Assembly: GCF_902859625.1 (NCBI RefSeq) | Contig: NZ_CADIJX010000005.1 | Span: 62,001-126,000 of the forward strand | Reading direction: 5' to 3' | DNA: 64,000 nt | Origin: Achromobacter pestifer | GTDB taxonomy: Bacteria > Pseudomonadota > Gammaproteobacteria > Burkholderiales > Burkholderiaceae_B | Shown: positions 9,562 through 17,171 of the stretch, in pieces | Layout of the letters: each line of letters starts with the position of its first letter | How positions within the stretch are numbered: the stretch's first letter is position 1 | Program-made: the position numbers and the translations under genes | The notes under the pieces: generated by a model | What the model was told of the DNA's origin: nothing | The model's input: the letters and a program-made list of their open reading frames with translations, nothing else | Databases searched by the model: none

Positions 9562-11388
9562 TTATGCAATATCTGAAGCTGCCCCGCAGGCGTCTGCAAT
9601 GACGCCTGCACGCACCGCGGCGGACAGGCCCAAAGCGCGCGGCAGGATATGCGCGGCATAGAACAATCCCGTCGCGATTTTCGATTTGTGGAACGGATCC
9701 GTGGACCCGGCGGCGATATGCTTGCGGCATATCAGCACCGCTCGCGCCATCTGCCAGCCGCCATGCACCACGCCGGCCAGCATCAGATAGGGCACGCTGC
9801 TGGAGTAGACCGCCCGGATATTGGCGGCCGACTGCTCCAGGATGAACCCCACGCCTGCCTCGTACGCCTGGATGGCGCCATCCAGGTTGTCTCGCAACAA
9901 GCGCAAGGCATCACGATCCAGCGCGGCGGCGCGCGTGGACTCGGCTTCGACGGCGCGCAGCGTCTCGCGCATCGCGGCGATGGCCGCATAGGCGGTGGCG
10001 CCGCCATCGCGTTGCGTCTTGCGGCTGACCAGGTCATTTGCCTGGATCGCCGTGGTGCCTTCATAGATCGGCAGGATCCGGGCATCCCGATAAAACTGCG
10101 CCGCCCCGGTTTCCTCGATGAAACCCATGCCGCCGTGTACCTGGATGCCCAGGGAAGCGACCTCCACCGCGGTCTCGGTCGAGAACCCCTTCACGATGGG
10201 CACCATGTATTCGTAGAACGCCCGGTTGCGCGAACGCTGTTCGGGGTCTGGATGGTGCGTGCCCTTGTCGTGCGAGGCCGCGGTGACATAGGACACCGCG
10301 CGCGCCGCTTCCGTCAGCGCTTTCATGGTCAGCAGCATGCGCTGCACATCGGGATGCCGCACGATGGCGACCGGCCCCGCCGACCCTTCCACCGCTCGTC
10401 CCTGGACACGTTCACGCGCATAAGCCAGTGCGTGCTGGTAGGCGCGTTCGGAAACACCGATACCCTGCTGCCCCACCGAATAGCGGGCCGCGTTCATCAT
10501 GATGAACATGTATTCCAGGCCACGGTTCAATTCACCCACCAGATAGCCCACGGCGCCCTCACCCACGTCGCCCTTGCCCGTGCCGTACAGCAGCACTGCG
10601 GTGGGACTGCCGTGAATACCCAGCTTGTGCTCCAGCGAAGCGCACCAGACGTCATTGCGCTTGCCCAGACTGCCGTCGGCTTCAACCAGGAACTTGGGCA
10701 CGATAAACAGCGAAATGCCCTTCACGCCCGCCGGCGCATCGGGCGTGCGGGCCAGCACCAGATGGATGATGTTCTCGGCCAGATCGTGTTCACCATAAGT
10801 GATGAATATCTTCTGCCCGGACAGGCGGTAACTGCCGTCGTCCTGGCGCACGGCCCGCGTGGCGACCTGGGCAAGGTCAGAACCGGCCTGCGGTTCGGTC
10901 AGGTTCATGGTGCCCGTCCACTTGCCGCCGATCAGATTGGGCACGTATTGCTTGCGCTGCGCCTCCGACCCCACCGTCAGCACCGCCTCGATCACGCCAT
11001 CGGTCAGCATGGGGCACAAGGAGAACGCCAGGCTGGCCGCCTGGATGTTCTCTCCGGGCGCCGCCGCGACCAACTTGGGCAGGCCCTGCCCGCCCCAGGC
11101 CTGCGGATGCTGCAAGCCCTGCCAGCCACCCGCCGCATAGTCCTTGAACCCCTGGGCGTATCCCGGCGTGGTGGTCACCTGCCCGTCTTTCCAGACAGGC
11201 GGCTGCGTGTCGCCCGGCACATTCAACGGGGCCACCGCCTGCTCCACGAAACGTCCGTTTTCTTCCAGGATCGCATCCACCAGGTCAGCGGTGACGTCAC
11301 CGAATCCGGGCAGTTTCAGGATATCGTCCAGGCCGGCCAGTTCCTTCAGCGCAAAGCGGAAGTCCTGTAGCGGGGTTACATAGGGCAT
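9562..11388 (-). CDS. Acyl-CoA dehydrogenase, long DmdC-like family
   Basis: FAD-dependent oxidation of an acyl-CoA to the 2-enoyl-CoA. At 608 residues it is longer than classical 380-residue enzymes. It has the extended N-terminus and C-terminal extra domain of the DmdC/3-methylmercaptopropionyl-CoA dehydrogenase group. Visible motifs are TGTMNLTEPQAGSDL, the FAD-binding region GQKIFITYGEHDL, and the C-terminal YEGTTAIQANDL. In the last, Glu is in the medium-chain-type catalytic position. It is the last gene of the operon starting at the CoA-transferase. Substrate unknown; the DmdC name does not imply sulfur substrate use. Confidence 0.87.
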   Translation of the reverse strand: MPYVTPLQDFRFALKELAGLDDILKLPGFGDVTADLVDAILEENGRFVEQAVAPLNVPGDTQPPVWKDGQVTTTPGYAQGFKDYAAGGWQGLQHPQAWGGQGLPKLVAAAPGENIQAASLAFSLCPMLTDGVIEAVLTVGSEAQRKQYVPNLIGGKWTGTMNLTEPQAGSDLAQVATRAVRQDDGSYRLSGQKIFITYGEHDLAENIIHLVLARTPDAPAGVKGISLFIVPKFLVEADGSLGKRNDVWCASLEHKLGIHGSPTAVLLYGTGKGDVGEGAVGYLVGELNRGLEYMFIMMNAARYSVGQQGIGVSERAYQHALAYARERVQGRAVEGSAGPVAIVRHPDVQRMLLTMKALTEAARAVSYVTAASHDKGTHHPDPEQRSRNRAFYEYMVPIVKGFSTETAVEVASLGIQVHGGMGFIEETGAAQFYRDARILPIYEGTTAIQANDLVSRKTQRDGGATAYAAIAAMRETLRAVEAESTRAAALDRDALRLLRDNLDGAIQAYEAGVGFILEQSAANIRAVYSSSVPYLMLAGVVHGGWQMARAVLICRKHIAAGSTDPFHKSKIATGLFYAAHILPRALGLSAAVRAGVIADACGAASDIA

Positions 11389-11398
11389 TGTGTCTCCA

Positions 11399-12376
11399 TC
11401 AATTGGCAGTCTCTAGGCTTTCTTTGGCCAATCTTAATCCCTTGCTCCCTTCCTTGCGGGCGAAAACGCCGAATGCATCCACCGAGGCCGACGGCGTGAC
11501 TTCCTCGTAGCCCGCCGCCATGCCCTGCTTCACATCAGCCAGCGTCAGCACATCGTTGCTGGCGGCGAACAACGTGTCCAGCACCGCTTGCGGCGTTCCC
11601 CTGGGCGCGAAGACCCCCCACCAGTTGGACAAGTCGTAACCTGGCACGGTCTGGGCAATGGGCGGATACGGCAACAGGCGCGACGATTCGCGTGACGTCA
11701 CCCCCAGCGCCACCACTTTGCCGGTATCGATGACTGCCTTGGCTGACGGAGCCGTGGCAAACGAGATATCGGTATCGCCCGCCGCGACCGATTGCGCCGC
11801 CGCGGCGCCGCCCTTGAACGGGATGTGCATGAACTTCACCCCCGCCAGCGTCATGAACTCCACAGCCGCCAAGTGAGTGATCACGCCATTGCCGGACGAC
11901 GCGACATTGATCGCCCCCGGCTTTTTCTTCGCGCGGTCGATCAGGTCCTGCACGCTTTTCAGACCCAAGCCGGCATTCGCGATCAACACCATGGGCCCGG
12001 TGGTCAGCTGCGCCACCGGTACGAAGTCATCCGGTTTGTAGTCCACTTTATAGAGCGCGCTGTCGCTGCCCATGACGCTGGAATTCCCCAGGTAAAGCGT
12101 GTAGCCGTCGGCCTCGGCGCGTGCGGCGTGGCTGGCACCGATGGTCGAGCCGGCGCCAGGCCGATTCTCGACGACGACCGGCTGTTTGAGCCGCTTGGCC
12201 AGCGCGTTGGCGTACACACGGCCCACTTGGTCCGCCCCACCGCCAGGCGGAAATCCGATCACCAGGGTAAGAGGTTTGGCGGGATATGGGGCGGCGGCCT
12301 GGGCGGCATCCGGCATGGCGAACAGCGTGGCTGCCAGCACCAGCAAGGCGCCGCAGGTAGCGGAAATGGTTTGCAT
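11399..12376 (-). CDS. Bug-family tripartite tricarboxylate transporter substrate-binding protein
   Basis: Periplasmic binding protein of the TctC/Bug family, 325 residues, with a signal peptide ending near AQAAAPYPAKP. The typical start of the mature protein follows (PLTLVIGFPPGGGADQVGR). These proteins bind small carboxylates; no TctA/TctB membrane genes are adjacent, which is usual for orphan Bug proteins in Alcaligenaceae. Placement with a CoA-transferase, a crotonase and an acyl-CoA dehydrogenase suggests that the ligand is the organic acid that this operon degrades. A good AAGGAG site precedes the ATG. Confidence 0.92.
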   Translation of the reverse strand: MQTISATCGALLVLAATLFAMPDAAQAAAPYPAKPLTLVIGFPPGGGADQVGRVYANALAKRLKQPVVVENRPGAGSTIGASHAARAEADGYTLYLGNSSVMGSDSALYKVDYKPDDFVPVAQLTTGPMVLIANAGLGLKSVQDLIDRAKKKPGAINVASSGNGVITHLAAVEFMTLAGVKFMHIPFKGGAAAAQSVAAGDTDISFATAPSAKAVIDTGKVVALGVTSRESSRLLPYPPIAQTVPGYDLSNWWGVFAPRGTPQAVLDTLFAASNDVLTLADVKQGMAAGYEEVTPSASVDAFGVFARKEGSKGLRLAKESLETAN

Positions 12377-12445
12377 CGTTGTCTCCTTTGATGGAATGGG
12401 AACCGCTTGTGGCGCGGCTCTCCTCTTGCTGCTTTGCCGGCCGCG

Positions 12446-13213
12446 TCAGCAGCCGGTGAAATTCGGCGCTCGCCGCTCCTTCCACGCCTTCGCGCCTTCG
12501 GCCAGATCCTGGGAACGTTCCGACCGCAACACCGATTGCTCGATGCCGGCCGTATCGACCAGCCCCCTCGCAATGCGGTTGAGATGCGCCTTCACCCCGA
12601 ATAGGGGAATCGGCGCCATCACGGCGATCTGCGCACTCAGCGCATCCACCCTGTCCAGCAAACGATCGTCCGGCACCAACTCCGTCAGAAAGCCAATGCG
12701 CAGCATCTCGTCGGCCTGGATTTTTTCCGCGCTCAGGAACAGGCGCTTCGCCTGATCCAGCCCCAAGCGGGTCACGTAGCGGGACATTCCCCCCGCATAG
12801 AAATGCAGGCCCAGCCGCGTGGCCGGCATGAACATATCGGCCTGCGGGGTGCCAATGCGGAAATCGCAGGCCAGGCACAGGTCCGTGCCGCCGCCATAGG
12901 CCCCGCCCTGGATCGCCGCGATCGTCACGGGCCTGGCCGCTTCGATCAGATCCATCGTTTCACCAAAATAGAGGGAGCTTGGGGCGTCATCCGAAGCCAG
13001 GGATGAGATGTCATAGCCACTACAGAAATATTTACCCTCGGCCTGGATCCGCAACACCCGGATGTCGTCATTGGCATTCACCACGTCAAGATGGCGCCTG
13101 ATGGCCTCAAGGTCCCGAGGAGCCAACCGGTTTGCGTAGCTGGGTTTGCACAGGCGCATCGTCGCGATGTGCCCTTCCATGACCAGGCGGGGGATGTCAT
13201 CGACGGCGCTCAT
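12446..13213 (-). CDS. Enoyl-CoA hydratase/isomerase (crotonase) family protein
   Basis: A 255-residue crotonase-fold protein with the oxyanion-hole region AIQGGAYGGGTDLCLACDF. The two glutamates of classical hydratases are not kept: the first position is Asp in GGGTDL, and the second falls in MPATRLGL where PE is usual. Activity may therefore be isomerase, hydrolase or lyase and not simple hydration. The ATG at 13213 overlaps the CoA-transferase stop by four bases (ATGA), so a longer upstream frame is rejected. Family call firm; reaction uncertain. Confidence 0.88.
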   Translation of the reverse strand: MSAVDDIPRLVMEGHIATMRLCKPSYANRLAPRDLEAIRRHLDVVNANDDIRVLRIQAEGKYFCSGYDISSLASDDAPSSLYFGETMDLIEAARPVTIAAIQGGAYGGGTDLCLACDFRIGTPQADMFMPATRLGLHFYAGGMSRYVTRLGLDQAKRLFLSAEKIQADEMLRIGFLTELVPDDRLLDRVDALSAQIAVMAPIPLFGVKAHLNRIARGLVDTAGIEQSVLRSERSQDLAEGAKAWKERRAPNFTGC

Positions 13214-14415
13214 CCGGTCAGCTCCGACTGGTGCGCCACACCTGCTGCCAGCAGCCGGTCGATCTCGGCCGATGACCATCCGTAGCCCGCGAACACGTCG
13301 CGGGTGTGCTGGCCAAACACCGGTGGTGCACGATGGTTCTCGGCGTCCGTGCCGGTCAAGCCCAGCGGCAACCCCACCTGCCGCAGTTGACCGAGCACCG
13401 GGTGCATCATCGACCGCACCAGCCCGCATGCCTGCACCTGCGGATCGGCAAACACGTCTTCCAGGGTATTGATCGGCCCGGCCGGAATGCCGCCATCGAT
13501 CATCAACGCGGTCCACTCCATCCGGGTCTTTTGCTTCAGGCCTGCCTCCAGCTCCAGTTTCAGTGCATAGCGATGCTTCATGCGTTCAGCGTTCGTCAGA
13601 AAGCGCGCATCCGATACCAGATGGGAAAGGCCCAACAGGCCACAAAGCTTGACCCACATGGCCTGGGTTGCAGGGGCAAGATTCAGTGGGCCGTCGGCAG
13701 TGTCGAACGTGCCATAGGGCGCGATGACGGGATGCACGTTGCCGCAAGGTTCGGGCACTTCCCCTTTGCTGAGATAGCGTTGGCCCTGCACGCTGAGCAG
13801 CGCCATCAGACCGGCCAGCAGGGACGTTTCCACGTGCTGCCCGCGCCCGGTCGACGCGCGCTGCACCACAGCGGACAACACGCCGATGGCCAACCACATG
13901 CCAGCGGTCAGGTCTCCTATCGCGGTGCCCACGCGCATCGGCCCCGATTCCGTCGTGCCTGTCAGGCTCATGAAGCCCGAATACCCCTGCGCCACCTGAT
14001 CGAAGCCGGCCCATTCGCGCGCAGGCCCTTTGCTGCCAAAGCCGGAAATGGACGCCAGGATCAAACCGGGGTGCTCGTCGGCCAGCGACGCATAGCCCAG
14101 GCCCATGGAGTCCATCGTGCCGACTTTGAAGTTCTCGACGACGATATCGGACGCCAATGCCATCTTGCGGATCAGCGCCAGGCCTTCGGGCTTGCGGAAG
14201 TCCACGCCAATACCTTGCTTGCTGCGATTGGCACTAAGATAATAAACACTTATATCATCATCAAACGGCCCCCACTGCCGCGCCATTTCGCCTGCCGGCA
14301 TCGGTTCCACCTTGATGACCTCTGCGCCCAGATCGCCCAAAATCATTGTGCAGAAAGGCCCGGAAAGCGCCCGCGTCAAATCCAGCACTTTCAGCCCTGC
14401 CAGTGGCAGACTCAT
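13210..14415 (-). CDS. CaiB/BaiF family (class III) CoA-transferase
   Basis: Transfers CoA between carboxylic acids. The 401-residue protein begins MSLPLAGLKVLDLTRALSGP, with the family core DLGAEVIKVEP and the probable catalytic Asp in GTAIGDLTAG. An upstream ATG (14421) lies only three bases from the AGGAGG site, whereas the ATG at 14415 is nine bases away and is preferred. It is the first gene of the leftward operon and diverges from lysR, so it probably activates the acid handled by the downstream enzymes. Confidence 0.91.
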   Translation of the reverse strand: MSLPLAGLKVLDLTRALSGPFCTMILGDLGAEVIKVEPMPAGEMARQWGPFDDDISVYYLSANRSKQGIGVDFRKPEGLALIRKMALASDIVVENFKVGTMDSMGLGYASLADEHPGLILASISGFGSKGPAREWAGFDQVAQGYSGFMSLTGTTESGPMRVGTAIGDLTAGMWLAIGVLSAVVQRASTGRGQHVETSLLAGLMALLSVQGQRYLSKGEVPEPCGNVHPVIAPYGTFDTADGPLNLAPATQAMWVKLCGLLGLSHLVSDARFLTNAERMKHRYALKLELEAGLKQKTRMEWTALMIDGGIPAGPINTLEDVFADPQVQACGLVRSMMHPVLGQLRQVGLPLGLTGTDAENHRAPPVFGQHTRDVFAGYGWSSAEIDRLLAAGVAHQSELTG

Positions 14416-14470
14416 GATCATTGCCCTCCTCTGATACGAAAACCATTCTAGGCAGCACATCAGAGGCACC

Positions 14471-14506
14471 GAAAATACTATTTTCCGATTCACCCATAAT
14501 ATTTTC
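14471..14506. promoter_or_regulatory. Probable LysR operator between the CoA-transferase and lysR
   Basis: The 98-base divergent intergenic region contains the perfect palindrome GAAAATACTATTTTC (14471-14485). A further half-site TATTTTC lies at 14500-14506, exactly 21 bases (two helical turns) from the half-site at 14479. This matches the recognition-site/activation-site layout of LysR regulators. The region is AT-rich compared with its surroundings. Confidence 0.65.
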
Positions 14507-14513
14507 TTATGCC

Positions 14514-15437
14514 ATGAACCTGCGCCAGCTCAAGTACTTTGTTCGCGTCGTGGATATGCAGAACATGACGCGCGCCGCAGAAAGCCTGCATGTGGCGCAA
14601 CCTGCCCTGAGCCAGCAGATGTCGCTGCTTGAAGGAGATCTGGGCGTGGCGCTGCTGGTGCGTGGCGCCAAGGGCGTGCAACCCACGGCCGAAGGTCTGC
14701 TGCTGTACCGGCATGCACAAACCATCCTGCGCCAAGTCGACAGCACCCGCAGCCTGCTTTCCAAGACCGACGATCCAGTCACCGGCACGGTATCGATCGG
14801 CTTGGCCTCCAGCACCGCGCGCATCCTGGCGTTGCCGCTGATGCGCCGCGCCAAACAGGAACTGCCGTCGGTGGTGCTGGAGATCGTTGACGTCCCTAGC
14901 GCCGATCTGACCAAATTGGTGCTGCAAGGGCGCATCGATTTTTCCTTGTCGCCTGACCAGCAGCCCATGCAAGGCCTGCTGCGCACCCCCCTCTTGCGGG
15001 AAAGCCTGTTTCTGCTCGCGCACTCGAGCATCGCGCTGCCGTCCGGCACCTTGAGCATCACCGACTTCGCGGCGCTGCCGCTGGTATTGCCAAGCCTGCC
15101 CAACACACTGCGTGCACGGCTGGATCACGCATTCCTGATGGCGGGCCTGACCTACAACCTGTTTGCCGAAGCCAGCACCTCGGCCATCCTGATCCCTGCC
15201 GTGCGCAGCGCCATGGCCGCCACCATCCTGCCCTGTTCCGCGGCGCAGCCCGAGATCGCGGAAGGATCCATCATTGCGCATACCGTGGACGATTCGTTGT
15301 CGCGCGAGCTGGTGTTGTGCACGAGCGCAAGCTTGCCTCCCACGCCGGCGGTCGAGCAGGTCATCGCGCTGTGCAAGGACGAAATAAAACGCCTGATCAA
15401 TGATCAGGCGTGGCAGGGATGCGTCCTGCTGGAGTGA
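14514..15437 (+). CDS. LysR-family transcriptional regulator
   Basis: 307 residues. The N-terminal winged helix-turn-helix is MNLRQLKYFVRVVDMQNMTR followed by AAESLHVAQPALSQQMSLLE, and an effector-binding domain follows. The start at 14514 is chosen because the HTH begins there; the frame is open upstream but would run through the operator. It is divergent from the CoA-transferase operon and most likely controls it in response to the acid substrate or a CoA intermediate. Its 3' end contains the terminator hairpin of the convergent aspT gene. Confidence 0.93.
   Translation: MNLRQLKYFVRVVDMQNMTRAAESLHVAQPALSQQMSLLEGDLGVALLVRGAKGVQPTAEGLLLYRHAQTILRQVDSTRSLLSKTDDPVTGTVSIGLASSTARILALPLMRRAKQELPSVVLEIVDVPSADLTKLVLQGRIDFSLSPDQQPMQGLLRTPLLRESLFLLAHSSIALPSGTLSITDFAALPLVLPSLPNTLRARLDHAFLMAGLTYNLFAEASTSAILIPAVRSAMAATILPCSAAQPEIAEGSIIAHTVDDSLSRELVLCTSASLPPTPAVEQVIALCKDEIKRLINDQAWQGCVLLE
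15382..15410 (-). terminator. Terminator of the aspT-aspD-aspT operon, inside the lysR 3' end
   Basis: CGCCTGATC (15390-15398) pairs with GATCAGGCG (15402-15410). On the minus strand the hairpin is followed by TTTTATTT. It lies 38 bases after the stop of aspT and within the last codons of the convergent lysR gene, so the coding sequence doubles as a terminator. Confidence 0.65.
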
Positions 15438-15447
15438 CGCCGAAGCG

Positions 15448-17148
15448 CTAGCTCAGGTGATAGGCCAATGACACGATGATCGGCCCCAGCACCGGCAGCA
15501 GCACATTGGCGATGGCATAAGTCACGGTGTAGCCCAACAGGGGCACCGAACTGCCGCTGGATCCCAGGATGGCGCTGATCGCTGGCGTGCTGACGTGCTG
15601 CCCGGCAATGGCCCCCACCAGCAATGGCCCCTCGATCTTCAGGATCTTGTGACCCACCCAGAGCGACAGGCAGGCGGGCCCCAGCGACACCAGCAAGCCG
15701 ATCAATGGCAACACGGCTCCGTGCTCGCGAATCAGCGATATCGCTTCGGGCCCGGCAGACAGGCCCACGCATGCCACGAATATCGCCAGGCCCAGATCCT
15801 TCAGCAATTGAACGGCATGCTCCGGCATATGGCCAATGGCAGGCCGCTTGGCATTGATCCAGCCGCAGACCAGACCGCTGACCAACGCGCCACCACCGCT
15901 ACCCAGCGACACCGGAATGCCCCACAAGCGCGCGCTCAGGGCGCCGATCATCAGGCCCGCCAGAATGCCGAACGCCAGGAACACCAGATCGGTCACGCCG
16001 CTGCGCCGCAACTCGTTGCCCAAGGCCGCGCCGGCCTCCGACAATTCCGGCTCAGTGCCCACCAACGTCACCAGGTCACCGTACTGCACCACGGTGGCCG
16101 GCGTCAGCGGCAACACATGGCCAGAGCGCATGAGGGATTGCACAAAGACGCCGCGTGCACGGCGAGCGCCCGGCCGCGCAGCCAATTCGCTCATCGTGCG
16201 TCCGTTGATCGTCTTCTTGTTGACGATAACGGCCAGCTCGCTCATTTGAAGATCATCCGCATGCGCTTCAGGCAATTGGATTTCAGGTCCGATCACCGAC
16301 CCCGCTCGCAATGCGAACCGGCGCACGCCCAGCACGACGACGATATCGCCCGTGGCCAGGGTGTCTTCCGGCGTCGCGTCGACGGCCTCGCCGTTGCGCA
16401 GGATACGGCTGATGACCGTGCGCCCGCCCAGTTGCGCTTCCACGTCGGCCACGGTCATGCCATCGACGTCTTTCACCACGTGGGCACGCCCCACCAAACG
16501 CGGCAAGGTCGGCAGATTGACGTCCTCGTCATCCCCCGAGGCCACTCCCAGCTTCTCCTCCAAGGCCTTGGAAGCCTCGCGCAAATTGATGCGCAACAAG
16601 GCCGGCGCGACCTGGCTGGTGAAGAAGACGATGCTGATCAGCCCGACCAGATACGTCAGCGTGTATGCCGTGGCGATATTAGCCTCCATGCGCTGCACCT
16701 CGGCATCCGCCAGACCCAGATGCTTGAGCGCCTCGGCCGCCGTGCCCACCACGGCCGATTCGGTGGCGGCCCCCGCCGCCAGGCCTGCCGCCGTGCCGGC
16801 GTCCAGGCCGAATAGCGGCACTGCCGCCAGCACGATGGTCAACACCAGCAGCGCCTCGATGATCGGCAGCACGATGTAGCGCAGGCTGGACCGATTCAGG
16901 TTGGCGAAAAACTGCGGGCCACCGGAGTAGCCCATGGCGAAGATAAACAGGGCGAACGCGACCTCCTTCAGGTCGCCACGCATCTGGCAACCCGTCTGGC
17001 CGATCAGCAAGGCGACGATGAGTGTTCCACACACTCCGCCCAGCTGGATCGGCCCGACCTTCAGCTTGCCGATCAGGTATCCCAAGCCCACCGTAACGAA
17101 TAAAACCGCGATGGGGACGCTATTGAAAAACCCGACGGAGCATGTCAT
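15448..17148 (-). CDS. aspT: AspT-family aspartate:alanine antiporter (paralogue 1)
   Basis: A 566-residue inner-membrane transporter of the AAE family (YidE/YbjL duplication). Two blocks of hydrophobic helices (about residues 10-170 and 390-560) flank two soluble TrkA-C (RCK_C) domains. The duplicated motif occurs in both halves: GLAAGAATESAVVG in the first, GAIAGQHVSTPA in the second. AspT exchanges external aspartate for alanine made by AspD, which yields a proton gradient. It follows aspD by 23 bases. The ribosome-binding site is weak, so the exact start is uncertain. Transport specificity inferred from linkage to aspD. Confidence 0.88.
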   Translation of the reverse strand: MTCSVGFFNSVPIAVLFVTVGLGYLIGKLKVGPIQLGGVCGTLIVALLIGQTGCQMRGDLKEVAFALFIFAMGYSGGPQFFANLNRSSLRYIVLPIIEALLVLTIVLAAVPLFGLDAGTAAGLAAGAATESAVVGTAAEALKHLGLADAEVQRMEANIATAYTLTYLVGLISIVFFTSQVAPALLRINLREASKALEEKLGVASGDDEDVNLPTLPRLVGRAHVVKDVDGMTVADVEAQLGGRTVISRILRNGEAVDATPEDTLATGDIVVVLGVRRFALRAGSVIGPEIQLPEAHADDLQMSELAVIVNKKTINGRTMSELAARPGARRARGVFVQSLMRSGHVLPLTPATVVQYGDLVTLVGTEPELSEAGAALGNELRRSGVTDLVFLAFGILAGLMIGALSARLWGIPVSLGSGGGALVSGLVCGWINAKRPAIGHMPEHAVQLLKDLGLAIFVACVGLSAGPEAISLIREHGAVLPLIGLLVSLGPACLSLWVGHKILKIEGPLLVGAIAGQHVSTPAISAILGSSGSSVPLLGYTVTYAIANVLLPVLGPIIVSLAYHLS

Positions 17149-17171
17149 AGGTCATGTCACCCTGTAGTGGC

